Shown here: in pieces, positions 21,548 through 32,349 of the stretch | How the letters are laid out: every line of letters begins with the position of its first letter | Numbering within the stretch: the stretch's first letter is position 1 | Source of the DNA: Tupaia tana | Lineage: Eukaryota > Chordata > Mammalia > Scandentia > Tupaiidae | Assembly: GCA_026018925.1 (NCBI GenBank) | Contig: JAKSZU010000026.1 | Coordinates: forward strand, 18,467,127 to 18,531,126 | Direction of reading: 5' to 3' | DNA: 64,000 nucleotides | The notes under the pieces: generated by a model | Databases searched by the model: none | What the model was told of the DNA's origin: nothing | Seen by the model: the letters and a program-made list of their open reading frames with translations, nothing else | Made by a program: the position numbers and the translations under genes

Positions 21548-22171
21548 TTACTAAGGATTGAAATGATCTCTTATATCCTCCTATCTCATTATCATAGTTA
21601 TATGAAAGTTGGGAAAGTTTAAAGGAAAAAAATGAAATATTTATGAAGAATAATTAGACCATTAAAAAAGATGACAACTAACATAGTAAGATTCCATGAG
21701 AAGGTGACAGAGTATTCCATGGATTGCATTGTATGACAAGTCAAATCTTTCTTTTTTTTTCACATCTTTCACTTAAAGAGTTTGAACCTTAATGTTAGAA
21801 CAAGGGTTTGCGTTTACTCTGGCATTTAACTTTGTAACCTTGAGCAGATTAACCCCATCCAGCCTAAATTTGTCATTATACCTCCCTCGCTAGGGTAACT
21901 GTGGAAGAGGTAAAACTGAAATGAACCTAAAAAAATAATTAATAAAAATAATTATTTTAAAAAATAAACTGCATATGTGATAACTCTGAGTTTTTATTTT
22001 TTAAATACAATTAGAGGAGCAGAGGAAAATGGACAGGAAGGGCATCTACCAGAATGTTCGTGGCCACCCTATCTGGGCAGAAAACACTTTCTTTTACTTT
22101 TTTTAATTCATTCATTGATTCCACAATCTTTATGGGGCATATTATCAAATAAGAGTAACTAAGATTTATTA
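21548..22171. other. AT-rich intergenic sequence
   Basis: No recognised gene or named repeat. Several A/T-rich stretches. Confidence 0.35.
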
Positions 22172-22345
22172 AATGTTTAAACTCATGCCGGACACGTGCA
22201 TGTGTGTGGGCCTAAAATCCCGAGAGGAGAACAGAGAAGGGATTGAGGCATGGCCATCACCCCTGGGGGTTGATTTCTGTCTCTGTCTTTCTGGCAAGCT
22301 CACATATGCCCTATAGCAAAAACCTCTCTTGAAAAAGAGAGAGAG
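22172..22345 (+). mobile_element. tRNA-head SINE, long form, 5'-truncated
   Basis: Begins after the tRNA head at TTTAAACTCATGCCGGACACG and runs to CCCTATAGCAAAAACCTC. The Pol III promoter is absent. Confidence 0.82.
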
Positions 22346-22680
22346 AAAGAGAGAAAAATCCAAAGTACCTCAAACTCCAAAACATTTTGAGCACCAACAT
22401 GGCGTCCCAAATGGAGAATACCACACCTGACCTCGCGTGACAAGTGGCAGTCAAAACATCGCAACATAGAAGTACTGTATCAAATTACCTTCGGACTAGT
22501 CATTAAGATGTCTATGAAACAAACAGATTTTGGAATCTGTCTTGGGGCTCATCACTCAGCTATCTCATTGTAGACGCCAATATTCCAAAATTTGAAACCA
22601 TCTAAAATCCGAAACGGTTCTGGTCTCAAACATTTTGAATAAGAGGTACTCAACCTGTATAAAAGTGAGGAGGGGAGAGA

Positions 22681-22735
22681 GGATGGATGGATGGACAGAT
22701 GGATGGATGGAGAACGGAAGGAAGGAAGAAAACAA
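22681..22735 (+). repeat. Short (GGAT)n / (GGAA)n tract
   Basis: Imperfect GATG and GGAAG tetranucleotide repeats, about 55 bp. Confidence 0.75.
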
Positions 22736-22944
22736 TGTGACATAAGGCTGAGAAAATGAGCTGAAATGCACAAGACACCTATCCCATACCTGTAACCAGA
22801 CTGGCAGATGGCAGTCCCAACTACGCCCCTTCCTTGTCCCATGGACAAAATAGAAATTTAAGGTGAGCCGGAAGGGTTCGTGTTCCCACTCCAGAACCCC
22901 CAAGGCCACAAACTCTACCCGGACCTGAGCTCATAACGCCCACG

Positions 22945-23160
22945 TTTTTGGAGTACATGGTCTGAGTCAAGAGACAGAGACAGACAGACAGCAAGAAATC
23001 ACCCCCCATAGGGATGACCATGCTGAAATTCTTTCTTCATTCTCCTCTTGGGATTTTGGGCACGCACGAACATGCACCCGACATGAGTTTTAAGGACTCA
23101 AACCATGGTCAACTACTTGGGAGTCCAGTCATGTAATCATGACGCCATCTGCTGGTCCCC
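22945..23160 (-). mobile_element. tRNA-head SINE, long form, diverged
   Basis: Minus-strand head GGGGACCAGCAGATGGCGTC; degraded B box; the 3' end (left side) is truncated, without a clear A tail. Confidence 0.8.
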
Positions 23161-23202
23161 ACATACATTATTTTTAACCATCTCAACAACCGTTACAGTG
23201 AG

Positions 23203-23474
23203 GGACCAGCAGTTGGTGTAATGGCTATGTCGCTGGACTCCCACGTAGTCAACCGCGGTTCGCGTCCCAGACCCGGCGGCTTAAACTCATACCGGGCGCA
23301 TGTGTGTGCGTGCCCCAAGATCCTGAGAGGAGAATGGAGGAGAAGGGATTGTGGCGTGACCATCCCCCATGGGGGGTGATTTCTCGCTTTCTGTCTCTCT
23401 GTCTCTCTCTGTCTTTCTGGCGAGTGCACACACCCTATAGCAAAAACCTCTCCAAAATAAATAAATAAATAAAT
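23203..23474 (+). mobile_element. tRNA-head SINE, long form
   Basis: TSD AACCGTTACAGTGAG (23188-23202) / AACCATTACAGTGAG (23475-23489), one mismatch. Head GACCAGCAGTTGGTGTAATGG; tail CTCTCCAAAATAAATAAATAAAT. Confidence 0.92.
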
Positions 23475-23655
23475 AACCATTACAGTGAGTGGTGGTGCCC
23501 TGGCTTTACCAGGTGTAGAAACTGAGATGCAGAAGGGCCTGGAACAGAGATGAGCTGGCTTTGGCTCATACCAGCTCTGGACAGCTGATTGTTAAATTTT
23601 TGGGAATGTTGTCACCCCAATGTTAAACAGGACTACTATTAAAAACTAGATTATA

Positions 23656-23736
23656 TTGGGTCGTCAGAAAATTCGTGATGCATTTTTGCATAGAAAAACA
23701 AAGAAAAAACACATTATGACTTTTCTGACAACCCAA
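23656..23736. mobile_element. Mariner-type MITE, copy 4 (best preserved)
   Basis: TA target duplication at 23654-23655 and 23737-23738. Inverted ends TTGGGTCGTCAGAAAA and TTTTCTGACAACCCAA (one mismatch in 16). Interior GATGCATTTTTGCATAG with its own small palindrome. 81 bp, no coding capacity. The TA duplication and the TTGGGT-type end are typical of Tc1/mariner elements. Confidence 0.9.
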
Positions 23737-23769
23737 TATAATCTTATAATGAAATGAATATTAAGAACA

Positions 23770-24024
23770 GGGGCCAGCAGATGGCATAGTGGCTATGCCA
23801 CTGGACTCCCACATGGCAACTGTGGTTTAAGTCCTGGACCCAGTGGCTTGAAATTCATACCTGGCACATGTGCATGTGTGCCCGAGATCCTGGGAGGAGA
23901 ATGAAGGAGAAGGGATTGCAGCATGGCCATCCCCCATGGGGGGTGATTTCTCACTTTCTTTCTCACTGTCCTGTGTCTCTCTCTCAGGCAAGTGCACATG
24001 CCTTCAGGCAAGAGCCTCTAAAAT
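23770..24024 (+). mobile_element. tRNA-head SINE, long form
   Basis: Head GGGCCAGCAGATGGCATAG; flanks ATATTAAGAACA and ATATTAAAAGCA form an imperfect TSD. Confidence 0.87.
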
Positions 24025-24086
24025 AAAAAATATTAAAAGCAAATATTCCAAACTTATTACTTCCTAATTACTTACTACATTTTATA

Positions 24087-24208
24087 AGGGGTCTTCAAAA
24101 TGTTCATGAAAATGCATAATAGAAAACTCTGCATGAATTCCAATATTTTTTGCACAAAAGTAAACTCATACTTTAACTCTATTTTCCACAATTATTTTAA
24201 AGTCCCCT
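24087..24208. mobile_element. Palindromic MITE, second family
   Basis: Ends AGGGGTCTTCAAAATGTTC and TATTTTAAAGTCCCCT. Interior TGCATAATAGAAAACTCTG and TTTTTTGCACAAAAGTAAAC parallel the copy at 3203-3322. Confidence 0.65.
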
Positions 24209-24634
24209 CATATTTACTTCTGGCACTAGAAATATTATATAATGGGGAGCTAGTATGTATTACTTCCCAACTTCACATTCAGTGAGTCAGGTTTATAAAG
24301 ATCGGCCATGGCGGAAGTATTTACACCATGGAAATTGGCAGATACCTCATACCAGCATTCGTTTATCCTGCAGAGAACCATTGTGATATAGCACCTACCA
24401 CAGTCAGGGGTGGAGTCAGGATTTGAAGAACCTATGCTCTTAATGCCTGCACTCAACCACAGTCCTCCCCACCCCAGAGTGTCACACTGTCATTGAAGCC
24501 TGGTCTTAGCCATCAGGTACCAAGGTGTCCAGGTGCTTTTACAGGCATAATGCAAATATCATGTGCACAGCCATGTGGTGTTGCATTTGAAATGGAAAAT
24601 GCATCATTTGAATCCGATTGATGTTTATCATTGA

Positions 24635-24897
24635 TGTTTATTTATTTATTTACTTAGAGAGGTTTTTGGGTTGGGGCAATTGTACTTGCTGAGGAGAGAG
24701 AGAAAGACAGAGAGACAGGAAGTGAGAAATCACTCCCTAGGGGAGATGGCTACACAGCAATCCCTCCTCCTCCCAGGATCTTGGGCACGCATGCACAAGC
24801 ACCCAGTGTGATTTTCAAGCCACCGAGTCTGGGACTTGAACTGCAGTTGGCCCTGTGGGAGTCCAGCGACATAACCACTACACCATCTGCTAGTCCC
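24635..24897 (-). mobile_element. tRNA-head SINE, long form
   Basis: Minus-strand copy whose A tail complement is TTTATTTATTTATTTACTTAG. Head GGGACTAGCAGATGGTGTAG. Confidence 0.87.
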
Positions 24898-25190
24898 AAT
24901 TCATTTATTTATTTACATTCGATCACTGGGTGTCATTACAGCATACCAAATGAATTTTCCCATCCTGAACACACACTACATCAGTCCAGTCAAAGATATT
25001 ATCACACGCATTACACATTATCAATGGATAATTTTCCATTTTTGTATCTTAAATGTTTTCCTTCTTTTTCCCCTGGATTCCCTCCCTCTCACCTTCCCCC
25101 ATTTCCCACTCTTCTCCCACACGGTCTCTAGTATCACCATTGTTCTCCCTGCTTTCATACCTTCCAATCTGTCCGTTTCTTTTTTAAAAA
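24898..25190 (-). mobile_element. L1 3' UTR fragment
   Basis: The reverse complement matches the end of the L1 at 19440-19700 (GATCACTGGGTGTCATTACAG is the complement of its last bases). The SINE at 24635 sits exactly at its poly(A) end. Confidence 0.8.
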
Positions 25191-25206
25191 AAAATAGTTC
25201 ATTATA

Positions 25207-25460
25207 GGTGCCAGCAGGTGGCATGGCAGTTAAGGCACTGAACTCCCACACAGCCAACCATAGTTCAAGTCCCAGGCCCAGCAGTTTGAAAATCACACCA
25301 GATGTGTGTGCACGTGTACTCAGAACCCCGGAGGAGTATAGAGGAGAAGGGATTGCAGCATGGCCATCCTCCCTGGGGAGTGATTTCTCACTTTCCCTCT
25401 CTCTGTATTTTTCCTGCAAGCACATGTACCCTATAGCAAAAATAAATATTTTTTTAAATT
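25207..25460 (+). mobile_element. tRNA-head SINE, long form
   Basis: Head GTGCCAGCAGGTGGCATGG keeps the CTCF-like core. Tail CAAAAATAAATATTTTTTTAAA. Confidence 0.87.
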
Positions 25461-25568
25461 TAATTACCAAATAGATTGAACATATGTAAGGTATACAACA
25501 CAATGACTTGACTCATGTGTCCACTGTGTAATGATTACCACAATCTAATTAACCAACATACACAAAGT
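25461..25568 (+). mobile_element. Old L1 3' UTR remnant (probable)
   Basis: TTGAACATATGTAAGGTATAC, TGTGTAATGATTACCACAATC and AATTAACCAACATAC have the layout of an L1M 3' UTR. A related sequence is at 59585-59830. Confidence 0.45.
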
Positions 25569-25746
25569 TTTTAAAATCATTTATTTCTTTGTTTATTATC
25601 ATTACTTTTTCATTTGACCAGGGAGAGACAGAGAGAGAGTGCAAGAGGGGAAAAGGGAAAGTGACAAAGCACGCTGCCAGGTCCAGGTCTTGAACCATGG
25701 TTGGCCAGGTGGGAGTCCAGCGCCTTAACGCCACCTGTTGGCCCCA
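25569..25746 (-). mobile_element. tRNA-head SINE, short form
   Basis: Minus-strand head GGGGCCAACAGGTGGCG. T-rich left end with TTATTATCATTAC is the complemented tail. Flanks ATACACAAAGTTTT / ATATACAAACTTTT suggest a TSD. Confidence 0.85.
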
Positions 25747-25809
25747 GACATATACAAACTTTTGTTGCTGTTGTTAAGATAACATTGTAGATACCTACAA
25801 TTCTATTTT

Positions 25810-25986
25810 TTTTTTAAGACTTATTTTAACTTTATTTATTGTTATTATTTTCCAGTTTGATCAGCGAGAGACAGAGAAAGAGAGAGAGAGAAAGTGAGAA
25901 AACAAGCCACCAGGTCCAGGACTTGAACCACAGTTGGCCATATGGGAGTCCAGCGCCCTTAACCAGCATGCCACCTGCCAGCCCCA
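25810..25986 (-). mobile_element. tRNA-head SINE, short form
   Basis: A second minus-strand short copy only 64 bp beyond the previous one, with GGGGCTGGCAGGTGGCATGC head and GTTTGATCAGCGAGAGACAG body. Confidence 0.87.
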
Positions 25987-26607
25987 GAGGTATACAAACT
26001 TTACACGAAGTTCCCACCCCTGACATCAGCCCTCAGCAGGGATTGATCTGTACTGGCCTCCCTGAAAGTGAGTTCCATGATGTGGACAAGGATCATGGCT
26101 ACCTTCATTGAGCACTGGGTGCCAGACCATGTGCAGAGGGTCTGAAGGAAATGATCTCACCGTTCCTACAGCAGATGCCTGGGGCCCTGAGATGCGCGTA
26201 GGAACACCCACTCACTTGACCTCCCTATGCCTTCCAGTGAGGGCACCAACACTACACGGGCCATTGGCCTTGGCAACAGGCCAACAGAAGCACGTTCACA
26301 GGTGCCCAGTCATACCTCACTAGATGCAGGATCCGTCTTCAGTTCCCATTCTGTTCCCCAAGACCTAGGAGCAGTAGAAGGGAAGACGCTGGGGGGTCCG
26401 TGGCAACACAACCTTGCAGGTGTAGAGAGAGGCCTGGGTTTGTGTCCTCGGACCTCCCTGGGCAAGCCTGCCATGCGTGCTTGTGCTCTGGGCTGGCTGA
26501 AGGGAGGAATTGTGGCGTGAATGCACTATTGGGAATCTCTCGCTTGCTCTCTTTTTCTCGAAAATATGCAAGTAAGCTTTTTGATTATTATGACTAAATA
26601 ATTACCT
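25987..26607. other. Intergenic, no gene recognised
   Basis: 26090-26160 (TTGAGCACTGGGTGCCAGACC) may be an MIR/L2 remnant. 26400-26600 has a loosely SINE-like layout (GTTTGTGTCCTCGGACC, GGAATTGTGGCGTGAATG), too eroded to call. Confidence 0.35.
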
Positions 26608-26868
26608 GGGGCCAGCAGATGGCATAGCAGTTACATCACTGGACTCCCAAATGGTTGAATGTGGTTCAAGTCCCGGATCCGTTGGCTTAAACTCACACCA
26701 AGCATGTGTGCATGCGTGCCCAAGATGCCGGGAGAAAAATGAGGGAGAACGGATTGTGGCATGGCCATCCTCCATAGGGGGCGACTTCTCACTTCTCCTT
26801 TCACTGTCTCTGTCTCTCTCTGATGAGTGCACAGGCCCTAAGGCATTAAAAAAAAAACCCTCTTAAAA
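26608..26868 (+). mobile_element. tRNA-head SINE, long form
   Basis: Head GGGGCCAGCAGATGGCATAG; B box GTTCAAGTCCC; tail AAAAAAAAACCCTCTTAAAAAG. Confidence 0.88.
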
Positions 26869-26871
26869 AGG

Positions 26872-27012
26872 GAATTAATTTTATTTATCACTATTATTAT
26901 TTTAAAATTTGCTGCAGAACATGAACACCCACCAGAGAGAGAGAGAGAAAATGAGAAAGCAAGTCGCCGGGTCCAGGACTTGAACCACAGTCGGCCATGT
27001 AGGAGTCAAACA
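26872..27012 (-). mobile_element. tRNA-head SINE, short form, head missing
   Basis: A/T-rich tail complement (ATTATTATTTTAAAATTTGC), then GAGAAAGCAAGTCGCCGG and B box complement. The 5'-most ~20 bp of the tRNA head is absent. Confidence 0.75.
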
Positions 27013-27520
27013 CCCAGAAAAGTCACCGGTAAATAGTTTAGAGCCCTGGACCCACCTTCCGGTGTGAGCAGCTGACGTCTCACGATCCTGGGAACTGTGT
27101 ACCGCCGAGGGACTTGCAGTGAGAGCCACCACTTCCTTCCTCTGCCCCAAATCTGAGTGTCGCAACCCGCAGCACTTTGGTGAATGTCCAAGAGTCTGAG
27201 CAAGGTCAGGGGTCTGGCGGGATTGAACTCACGTTCCTGACTCCAGTTCAGTTTCTCATGGTTTCCTGTGCTGTCCTTTGCGATCCTGCCACACTGAGCA
27301 GCTCTGTGCCGAGTCCTCGCACACCACTGCCCTCTGCACGCAGGTCATTCCTCCTTCCAGAACCGTCTTCCCTCTCTCTTCATCACCGGCTTCAATCTTC
27401 TTCCAGTCTCAAGGTCAGTGCCAGCTTTTCACCCCCTGTCAGTTTATCCTCACCAACCATCCTGGACAGGTAAGGACCTCCTCCTCTGTGGCCTTCAAGC
27501 TCTTGTATAAACCAAGAGTG
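27013..27520. other. Unique intergenic sequence
   Basis: GC-moderate, pyrimidine-rich in the second half. No gene recognised. Confidence 0.35.
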
Positions 27521-27521
27521 A

Positions 27522-27805
27522 GGGACCAGCAGTTGGTATAATGGCTATGTTGCTGGACTCCCATGTAGCTGACCACAGTTCAAGTCCCAGACCCGGTGGC
27601 TTAAACTCACGTCGTACACATGTGCGTGCATGCCCAAGATCCCAAGAGGAGAATAGAGAAGGGACTGCGGCATGGCCATCCCCCGGGGGGGGGGGGGGGG
27701 GGTGATTTCTCGCTTTCTGTCTCTCTGTCTCTGTCTTTCTGGCGAGCACACACGCCCTATAGCAAAAAAATCTCTCCAATAAATAAATGAATAAATAAAA
27801 ATAAA
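27522..27805 (+). mobile_element. tRNA-head SINE, long form, with G-run expansion
   Basis: TSD ATAAACCAAGAGTGA (27507-27521 and 27806-27820). Head ACCAGCAGTTGGTATAATGG. The central palindrome has changed into CCCCC followed by ~19 G (about 27684-27702). Confidence 0.92.
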
Positions 27806-28081
27806 ATAAACCAAGAGTGATAGTCAGAACATTGAACAACCAGTGAACAAGGGTGAGAACCCATCAAAATCAACTTTGACCCAATCAGAAAGGACCTTTC
27901 CAGTAAACATCTGGTCTACCCACACTGCCACACAATGGCCAAACATCATCTTGCTAACCCCTGCCTTTGCTCTGATCATGCCGGAGCAGAGGGTCTATTT
28001 CTCATCTGTCTCCCCAGGAAGACTGTGGACATCTGGAGGTCAATATCAGCGTCCCACTATCTTGACTAATCAATACTGAGT

Positions 28082-28335
28082 TGGGACCAGCAGGTGGCAT
28101 GGTGTTCAAGGCGCTGGATCTTATATGGCCAACTCTACAGTTCAAGTCTCAGACCCAGAGACTTAGAAAAATATGCTGGGCACATATGCACACAGTTCCG
28201 AGAATAGAATGGAGGAGAAGGCATTGCAGCAGGACCATCCTCTCTGAAGGGTGGTGGTACTCTCTCTCTTTCCCTGTCTCTCTCTCTCTCTCTCCGGTGA
28301 GTTCATGGACCCTATAGCCAAAAGCTAAAAACAAA
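28082..28335 (+). mobile_element. tRNA-head SINE, long form, diverged
   Basis: Head GGGACCAGCAGGTGGCATGG, with several small deletions in the tRNA region. Confidence 0.82.
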
Positions 28336-28364
28336 ACGTTTGAGTGCTACATAGAAACCAGCTT

Positions 28365-28634
28365 TGGGACCAGCAGATGGTGTAATGGTTATGTCGTTGA
28401 ACTTGCACATGGAGGACCACAGTTTGAGTCCTGGACCTGGTGGCTTGAAACTCCCATTGGGTGCATGCATGTGCATTTCCAAAATCCCAAGAGGAGAAAA
28501 GAGGAGAAGGGATTGTGACGTGACCATCCCTCCTGCGGGGTGATCTCTTGCTTTCTGTCTCTTTCTCTCTGTCTCTCTGGCAAGCGCACCCTGCCTATAG
28601 CAAAAACCTCTCTAAAGAAAATAAAAATAAAAAG
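28365..28634 (+). mobile_element. tRNA-head SINE, long form
   Basis: Head GGGACCAGCAGATGGTGTAATGG; B box degraded (GTTTGAGTCC); tail CTCTCTAAAGAAAATAAAAATAAAAAG. Confidence 0.88.
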
Positions 28635-29455
28635 ACTCCAGCGGCACTGGTTACCAGCTCGGCGCTCTTAGCCTCCTCTGTAAAATGGGACCATAATGAT
28701 GCCTCTCTGTGGCTGGCCCTTGGGGAGCTAGCAGCATGGACAGTGCTTTCCGTGAGTAGCTGGTCTCCAGAAGACAATAATTGTATATCACTGTTTGCGA
28801 GTGTTGGTTTCACGGACTTGCAGACTGCAAGGAGTTCTTCCCCAGATGGAAGCGGAGGCGATCTGCTCAGCCTGCAGGTACCACACAGGTAGCCTTGATG
28901 TTCCCAGAGCTGGGGTCTCCCCACCCCTCCACCCTGCCCCCGAGGCGCATGAGACCAAAGAAGGGGGCTGATTAATCACCAGGACTTTAAAGGCCAGTCG
29001 GTTCTTGGATGCCACGTCCTCCCGCTGTTTCTCTTCGCGACATGGAAACGCCCGTTTGTTTAGAACTCACAGCACATACATCTCGGGCAGGGCTTTGATC
29101 CCTGGCAGCTGTGTACGTGTGAGTGAAGCCGAGTCCCGAGGGCAGAGCGCGCCCGGAAAGGGGGAGGGCTGGACTTGTCTCTCTCATGCCCTCTGGCCTT
29201 GGCACTTGGTCCCCCACGGTCCACGCCAGAGTGCTGCACTTGGTGGCAGAATCAACGCCAACATCTCAAGCTCCAATTCAAAGAATCCTGGGTTTACATC
29301 TCAACTCTCATTTTCCCGCTTTGAGACTTGTAAAATTCTTTATCTGTAAAACAGGCATAATAATAGTTCTGGAAGCCAGGGGTTTGCTTAGGAGTCAAGC
29401 GAATCAGGCACCTCAAGTACTTGGGATGAGGTAGAAACTTAAAAATGTTTGAATG
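28635..29455. other. Unique intergenic sequence with MIR traces
   Basis: 28665-28705 (CCTCTGTAAAATGGGACCATAATG) and 29310-29365 (CTTTATCTGTAAAACAGGC) are MIR 3' fragments. The rest is GC-richer unique sequence with some CpG around 29020-29170. No exon recognised. Confidence 0.4.
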
Positions 29456-29713
29456 GGGACCAGCAGGTGGAGTGGTGGTTAGGGCACTGGACTCTCACAT
29501 GGCTGACCATGGTTCGAATCCCAGACCTAGTGGCTTGAAACTCACACCAGGTGTATGCATGCACATGCCCTAAATCCCTGAATGAGAATGGAGAAGGGAT
29601 TGCAGCGTGGCCATCCCTCTTGGGGGATGATTTCTCACTTTCTCTGTCTCTCTGTGTCTTTCTGGTGAGCGCAAGCACTCCAAGCAAAAATCTCTTAGTA
29701 ATAATAATAATAA
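29456..29713 (+). mobile_element. tRNA-head SINE, long form
   Basis: GTTTGAATG on both sides as short TSD. Head GGGACCAGCAGGTGGAGTGG; B box GGTTCGAATCCC; (TAA)n tail. Confidence 0.9.
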
Positions 29714-29861
29714 AGTTTGAATGAACAAATATTTTGGCCCTGCTTGTGAGAAAGAAAGCAGCCATTCTAAATATTACAGTATAATTTGTGATGTATACAG
29801 TACCATGTAAGGTTGTAATTTAAAAGTTACAAACGACGCCCCTACTGTCTCACTGTGATCT

Positions 29862-30124
29862 TTTTCTTTTTTTGGAGAGGTTTTTGCTATAGGGCACGTG
29901 CGCTCACCAGACAGACAGAGAGAGACAGAGAGATAGAAAGCGAGAAATCACCCCCCAGGGGGGATGGCCACGCCGCAATCCCTTCTCCTCCATTCTCCTC
30001 TCGGGATCTTGGGCACACACGCACACGCACCCGGCGTGAGTTTAAGCCGCCGGGTCCGGGACTCGAACTGTGGTCGACTACGTGGGAGTCCAGCGACATA
30101 GCCATTACGCTAACTGCTGGTCCC
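29862..30124 (-). mobile_element. tRNA-head SINE, long form, near-consensus copy
   Basis: Perfect 14-bp TSD TCTCACTGTGATCT (29848-29861 and 30125-30138). Minus-strand head GGGACCAGCAGTTAGCGTAATGG; many intact CpGs, including GCGGCGTGGCC and GCCGCCGGGTCCGG. Looks like one of the youngest insertions in the window. Confidence 0.94.
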
Positions 30125-30138
30125 TCTCACTGTGATCT

Positions 30139-30703
30139 TGAGCGAGTTATTCAATATTTCCGTTCTGAGCCTACCTATGAAATATGATAGTACCTCCCTA
30201 ATAATGAGGTTAATTTGAATATTAACTAAGGCAGCCCTTCAAGGACTTGGGATGATGTTTGGAACAACGTACACATTCGGTGGATGTCCCTTTCGGAGTA
30301 ATGGCGATCAGCAGCAGAATTGCATGATAATGTGTGACCCCAGGCAGGGCCCCCACACCTCTCAGGACAGGTGCGTATCCACAGCACACGGCGAGCCTAG
30401 ACGATGATTAAGTATCGCTGATTTATTGAAATGAAGACAAAAAACAAGCACGTCAGCAGTGACCGCAGCCTGGCACGGTGTGAGGAGCTGTCTGCTTATT
30501 AACTCCTGTACTCACCACAGCACATCCATGCAAGAACCTGAGTCATCAGCAGCAGCATCCCGTTTTGCAGATGAGAAAACCAAGGCACAGAGAGGCCAAG
30601 CATCTCGCCCCAGGTGGCACAGCTCAGAAAAGGCAGGGCTGGGATGACAATCCCAGAGAGATGAATCCAAAGCTTTTATCCTCTGCATTAAAGCCCCCTT
30701 TCC
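30139..30703 (+). other. Intergenic with an MIR
   Basis: 30480-30640 is an MIR in + orientation (TTTTGCAGATGAGAAAACCAAGG, then CAGAGAGGCCAAGC). The remainder is not recognised. Confidence 0.5.
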
Positions 30704-30774
30704 TTGGGTGGTCAGGAAAGTCAGGATGCATTTTTGCATAGAAAAACGCGTCATGACTTTCCCCGAGGACCTAA
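30704..30774. mobile_element. Mariner-type MITE, copy 5, shortened
   Basis: TTGGGTGGTCAGGAAAGTCAGG and CGTCATGACTTTCC ends, GATGCATTTTTGCATAG interior. It lacks ~10 bp of the interior present in copy 4. Confidence 0.8.
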
Positions 30775-30838
30775 TAATATTAGTGTCCTTGTGGATTACC
30801 ACCAGATGGCCAGAACCCACCACTTCACAATCAAATAC

Positions 30839-31078
30839 TGGGGGCCAGCAGATGGCATAGCAGTTATGTTGCTGGACTACCACATGGTTGACCGCTGTTC
30901 AAGTCCCAGACCTGGTGGCTTGAAACTCATGCCAGGTGCGTATGCATGTGTGCCCAAGGTCCCAGGAGGAGAATGGAGGAGAGATTATGACATGGCCAGT
31001 TCCCTGGGGGATAATTTCTCACTTTCCCTCTCTCTGTCTCTCTAGAGAGTACATGTGTCCTATGGCAAAAATCTTAAA
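30839..31078 (+). mobile_element. tRNA-head SINE, long form
   Basis: Head GGGGCCAGCAGATGGCATAG; the central palindrome is degraded to CCCTGGGGG. Ends at GGCAAAAATC. Confidence 0.85.
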
Positions 31079-31167
31079 TTGTTTTCTCATTTTTTTTTTT
31101 TTTTTGCTTTCCATTGTTTTAAATACAGACTTATTCTCTCACAGGTCCAGAGCTCGGGATCAGTTTC

Positions 31168-31394
31168 TTTTATTTTTTTAAAAGATTTGAAGAGGCTTTT
31201 TTATTTAAAATAAAATTATTATTAATTTAATTGTATTTATTCATTCGTTTTATTTTAATTTGACCAGAGAGAGAGACACAGACAGAGAGAAAGAGGGAAA
31301 ATGAGAAAGCAAGCCACCAGGTCCAGGACTCAAACTGTTGTTGGCCATGTGGGAGTGTCCAGCGCCTTAACTACCACGCCACCTGCTGGTTCCC
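31168..31394 (-). mobile_element. tRNA-head SINE, short form
   Basis: Flanks AGCTCGGGATCAGTTTCT and AGCTTGGGATCCGTTTCT form a long imperfect TSD. The minus-strand head AACCAGCAGGTGGCGTGG keeps the CTCF-like core. Long A/T-rich tail region. Confidence 0.85.
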
Positions 31395-31664
31395 AAGCTT
31401 GGGATCCGTTTCTGAACTAAAACTGAGGCATTTGTGAAGCCAGCCTTCCTCTTCTCGTGGGGGCCATTGCTCAGCCTGCCACAGCTCCTGGGCTCCGCTG
31501 CAGTCTCCGGCATTCCCTTCCGGGCTGTCCTCTGTGGATAACCCACCTCCAGTGCCTTCCAACCTCAGGGCCCTGGCCAGCACAGTTCCCATGCCAACTC
31601 TCTCCCTCTTGTTGCAAATGACTACAAACCCTCTGGCTTTAATTTCCTCCAGGTGCAAACCAAT
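31395..31664. other. Unique intergenic sequence
   Basis: Nothing recognised. Confidence 0.3.
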
Positions 31665-31912
31665 TTATTATTATTAATTATTATTTTTAGGTATTTTTGC
31701 TATAGTGCAGGCTCACATACTGGAGAGACAGAAAGCAAGAAATCAACCCCCAACGGGGTTGGCCAAGCTGCAATCTCTCCTCCTCCACTCTCCTCTCGAG
31801 ATCTTGGCACGCATGCACACATGCCCAGTGTGAGTTTCAAGGCCCGAATCTGGGACTCGAACCTAGATTAAGCATGCGGGAGTCCAGCGCATTAACCACT
31901 ATATCCCTGCCC
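31665..31912 (-). mobile_element. tRNA-head SINE, long form, diverged head
   Basis: The body is clear (AAGCAAGAAATCAACCCCCAAC), but the minus-strand head GCAGGGGCAGGGATATAG differs from other copies. Probably an older subfamily member. Confidence 0.72.
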
Positions 31913-32169
31913 CTGCCTGCTGGAATCTGCAGACAGATTTCTTTATAGAGACATATTCACTAATGGACTGTAAGGTCAGCTGCTGTGTTGAGCAGGTTGC
32001 TTCTGGCAAGAAGGCAGGATTCTGTCTCCCGGCCGAGGCGGAACAAGTGATGAGGCCCATCAGCCGTGCATCAGGTCAGGTGGGCCGTAGTGAAACTCCC
32101 AGCTCTCGGGATTCACCCTCACAAATCAGCCCCGGTTTCCGCCACGCTGCACGGGCTTATCCGTGATCC

Positions 32170-32191
32170 TCTGACGCCACCTGCTGGCCAC
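32170..32191. promoter_or_regulatory. Candidate CTCF-like site outside a SINE
   Basis: GACGCCACCTGCTGGCCACG; its complement CCAGCAGGTGGCG matches the CTCF core pattern at 13 of 13 positions I compared. The flanks do not show a SINE body, so it could be an old SINE head remnant or an independent site. Confidence 0.4.
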
Positions 32192-32349
32192 GTTGTAGAT
32201 TGCAGGCAGCTTTTCCTAATCCGACCACATTAAGGTAAATTGAGTAGAGAAACCTCTCACCTGGCAAGGAAGAAGGAAAACCAGACGGGAAATTGTGGAT
32301 AGGCATCAGCAAAAGCCCCAAGAGACAAACATCTAAAACTGGCAGCGAT

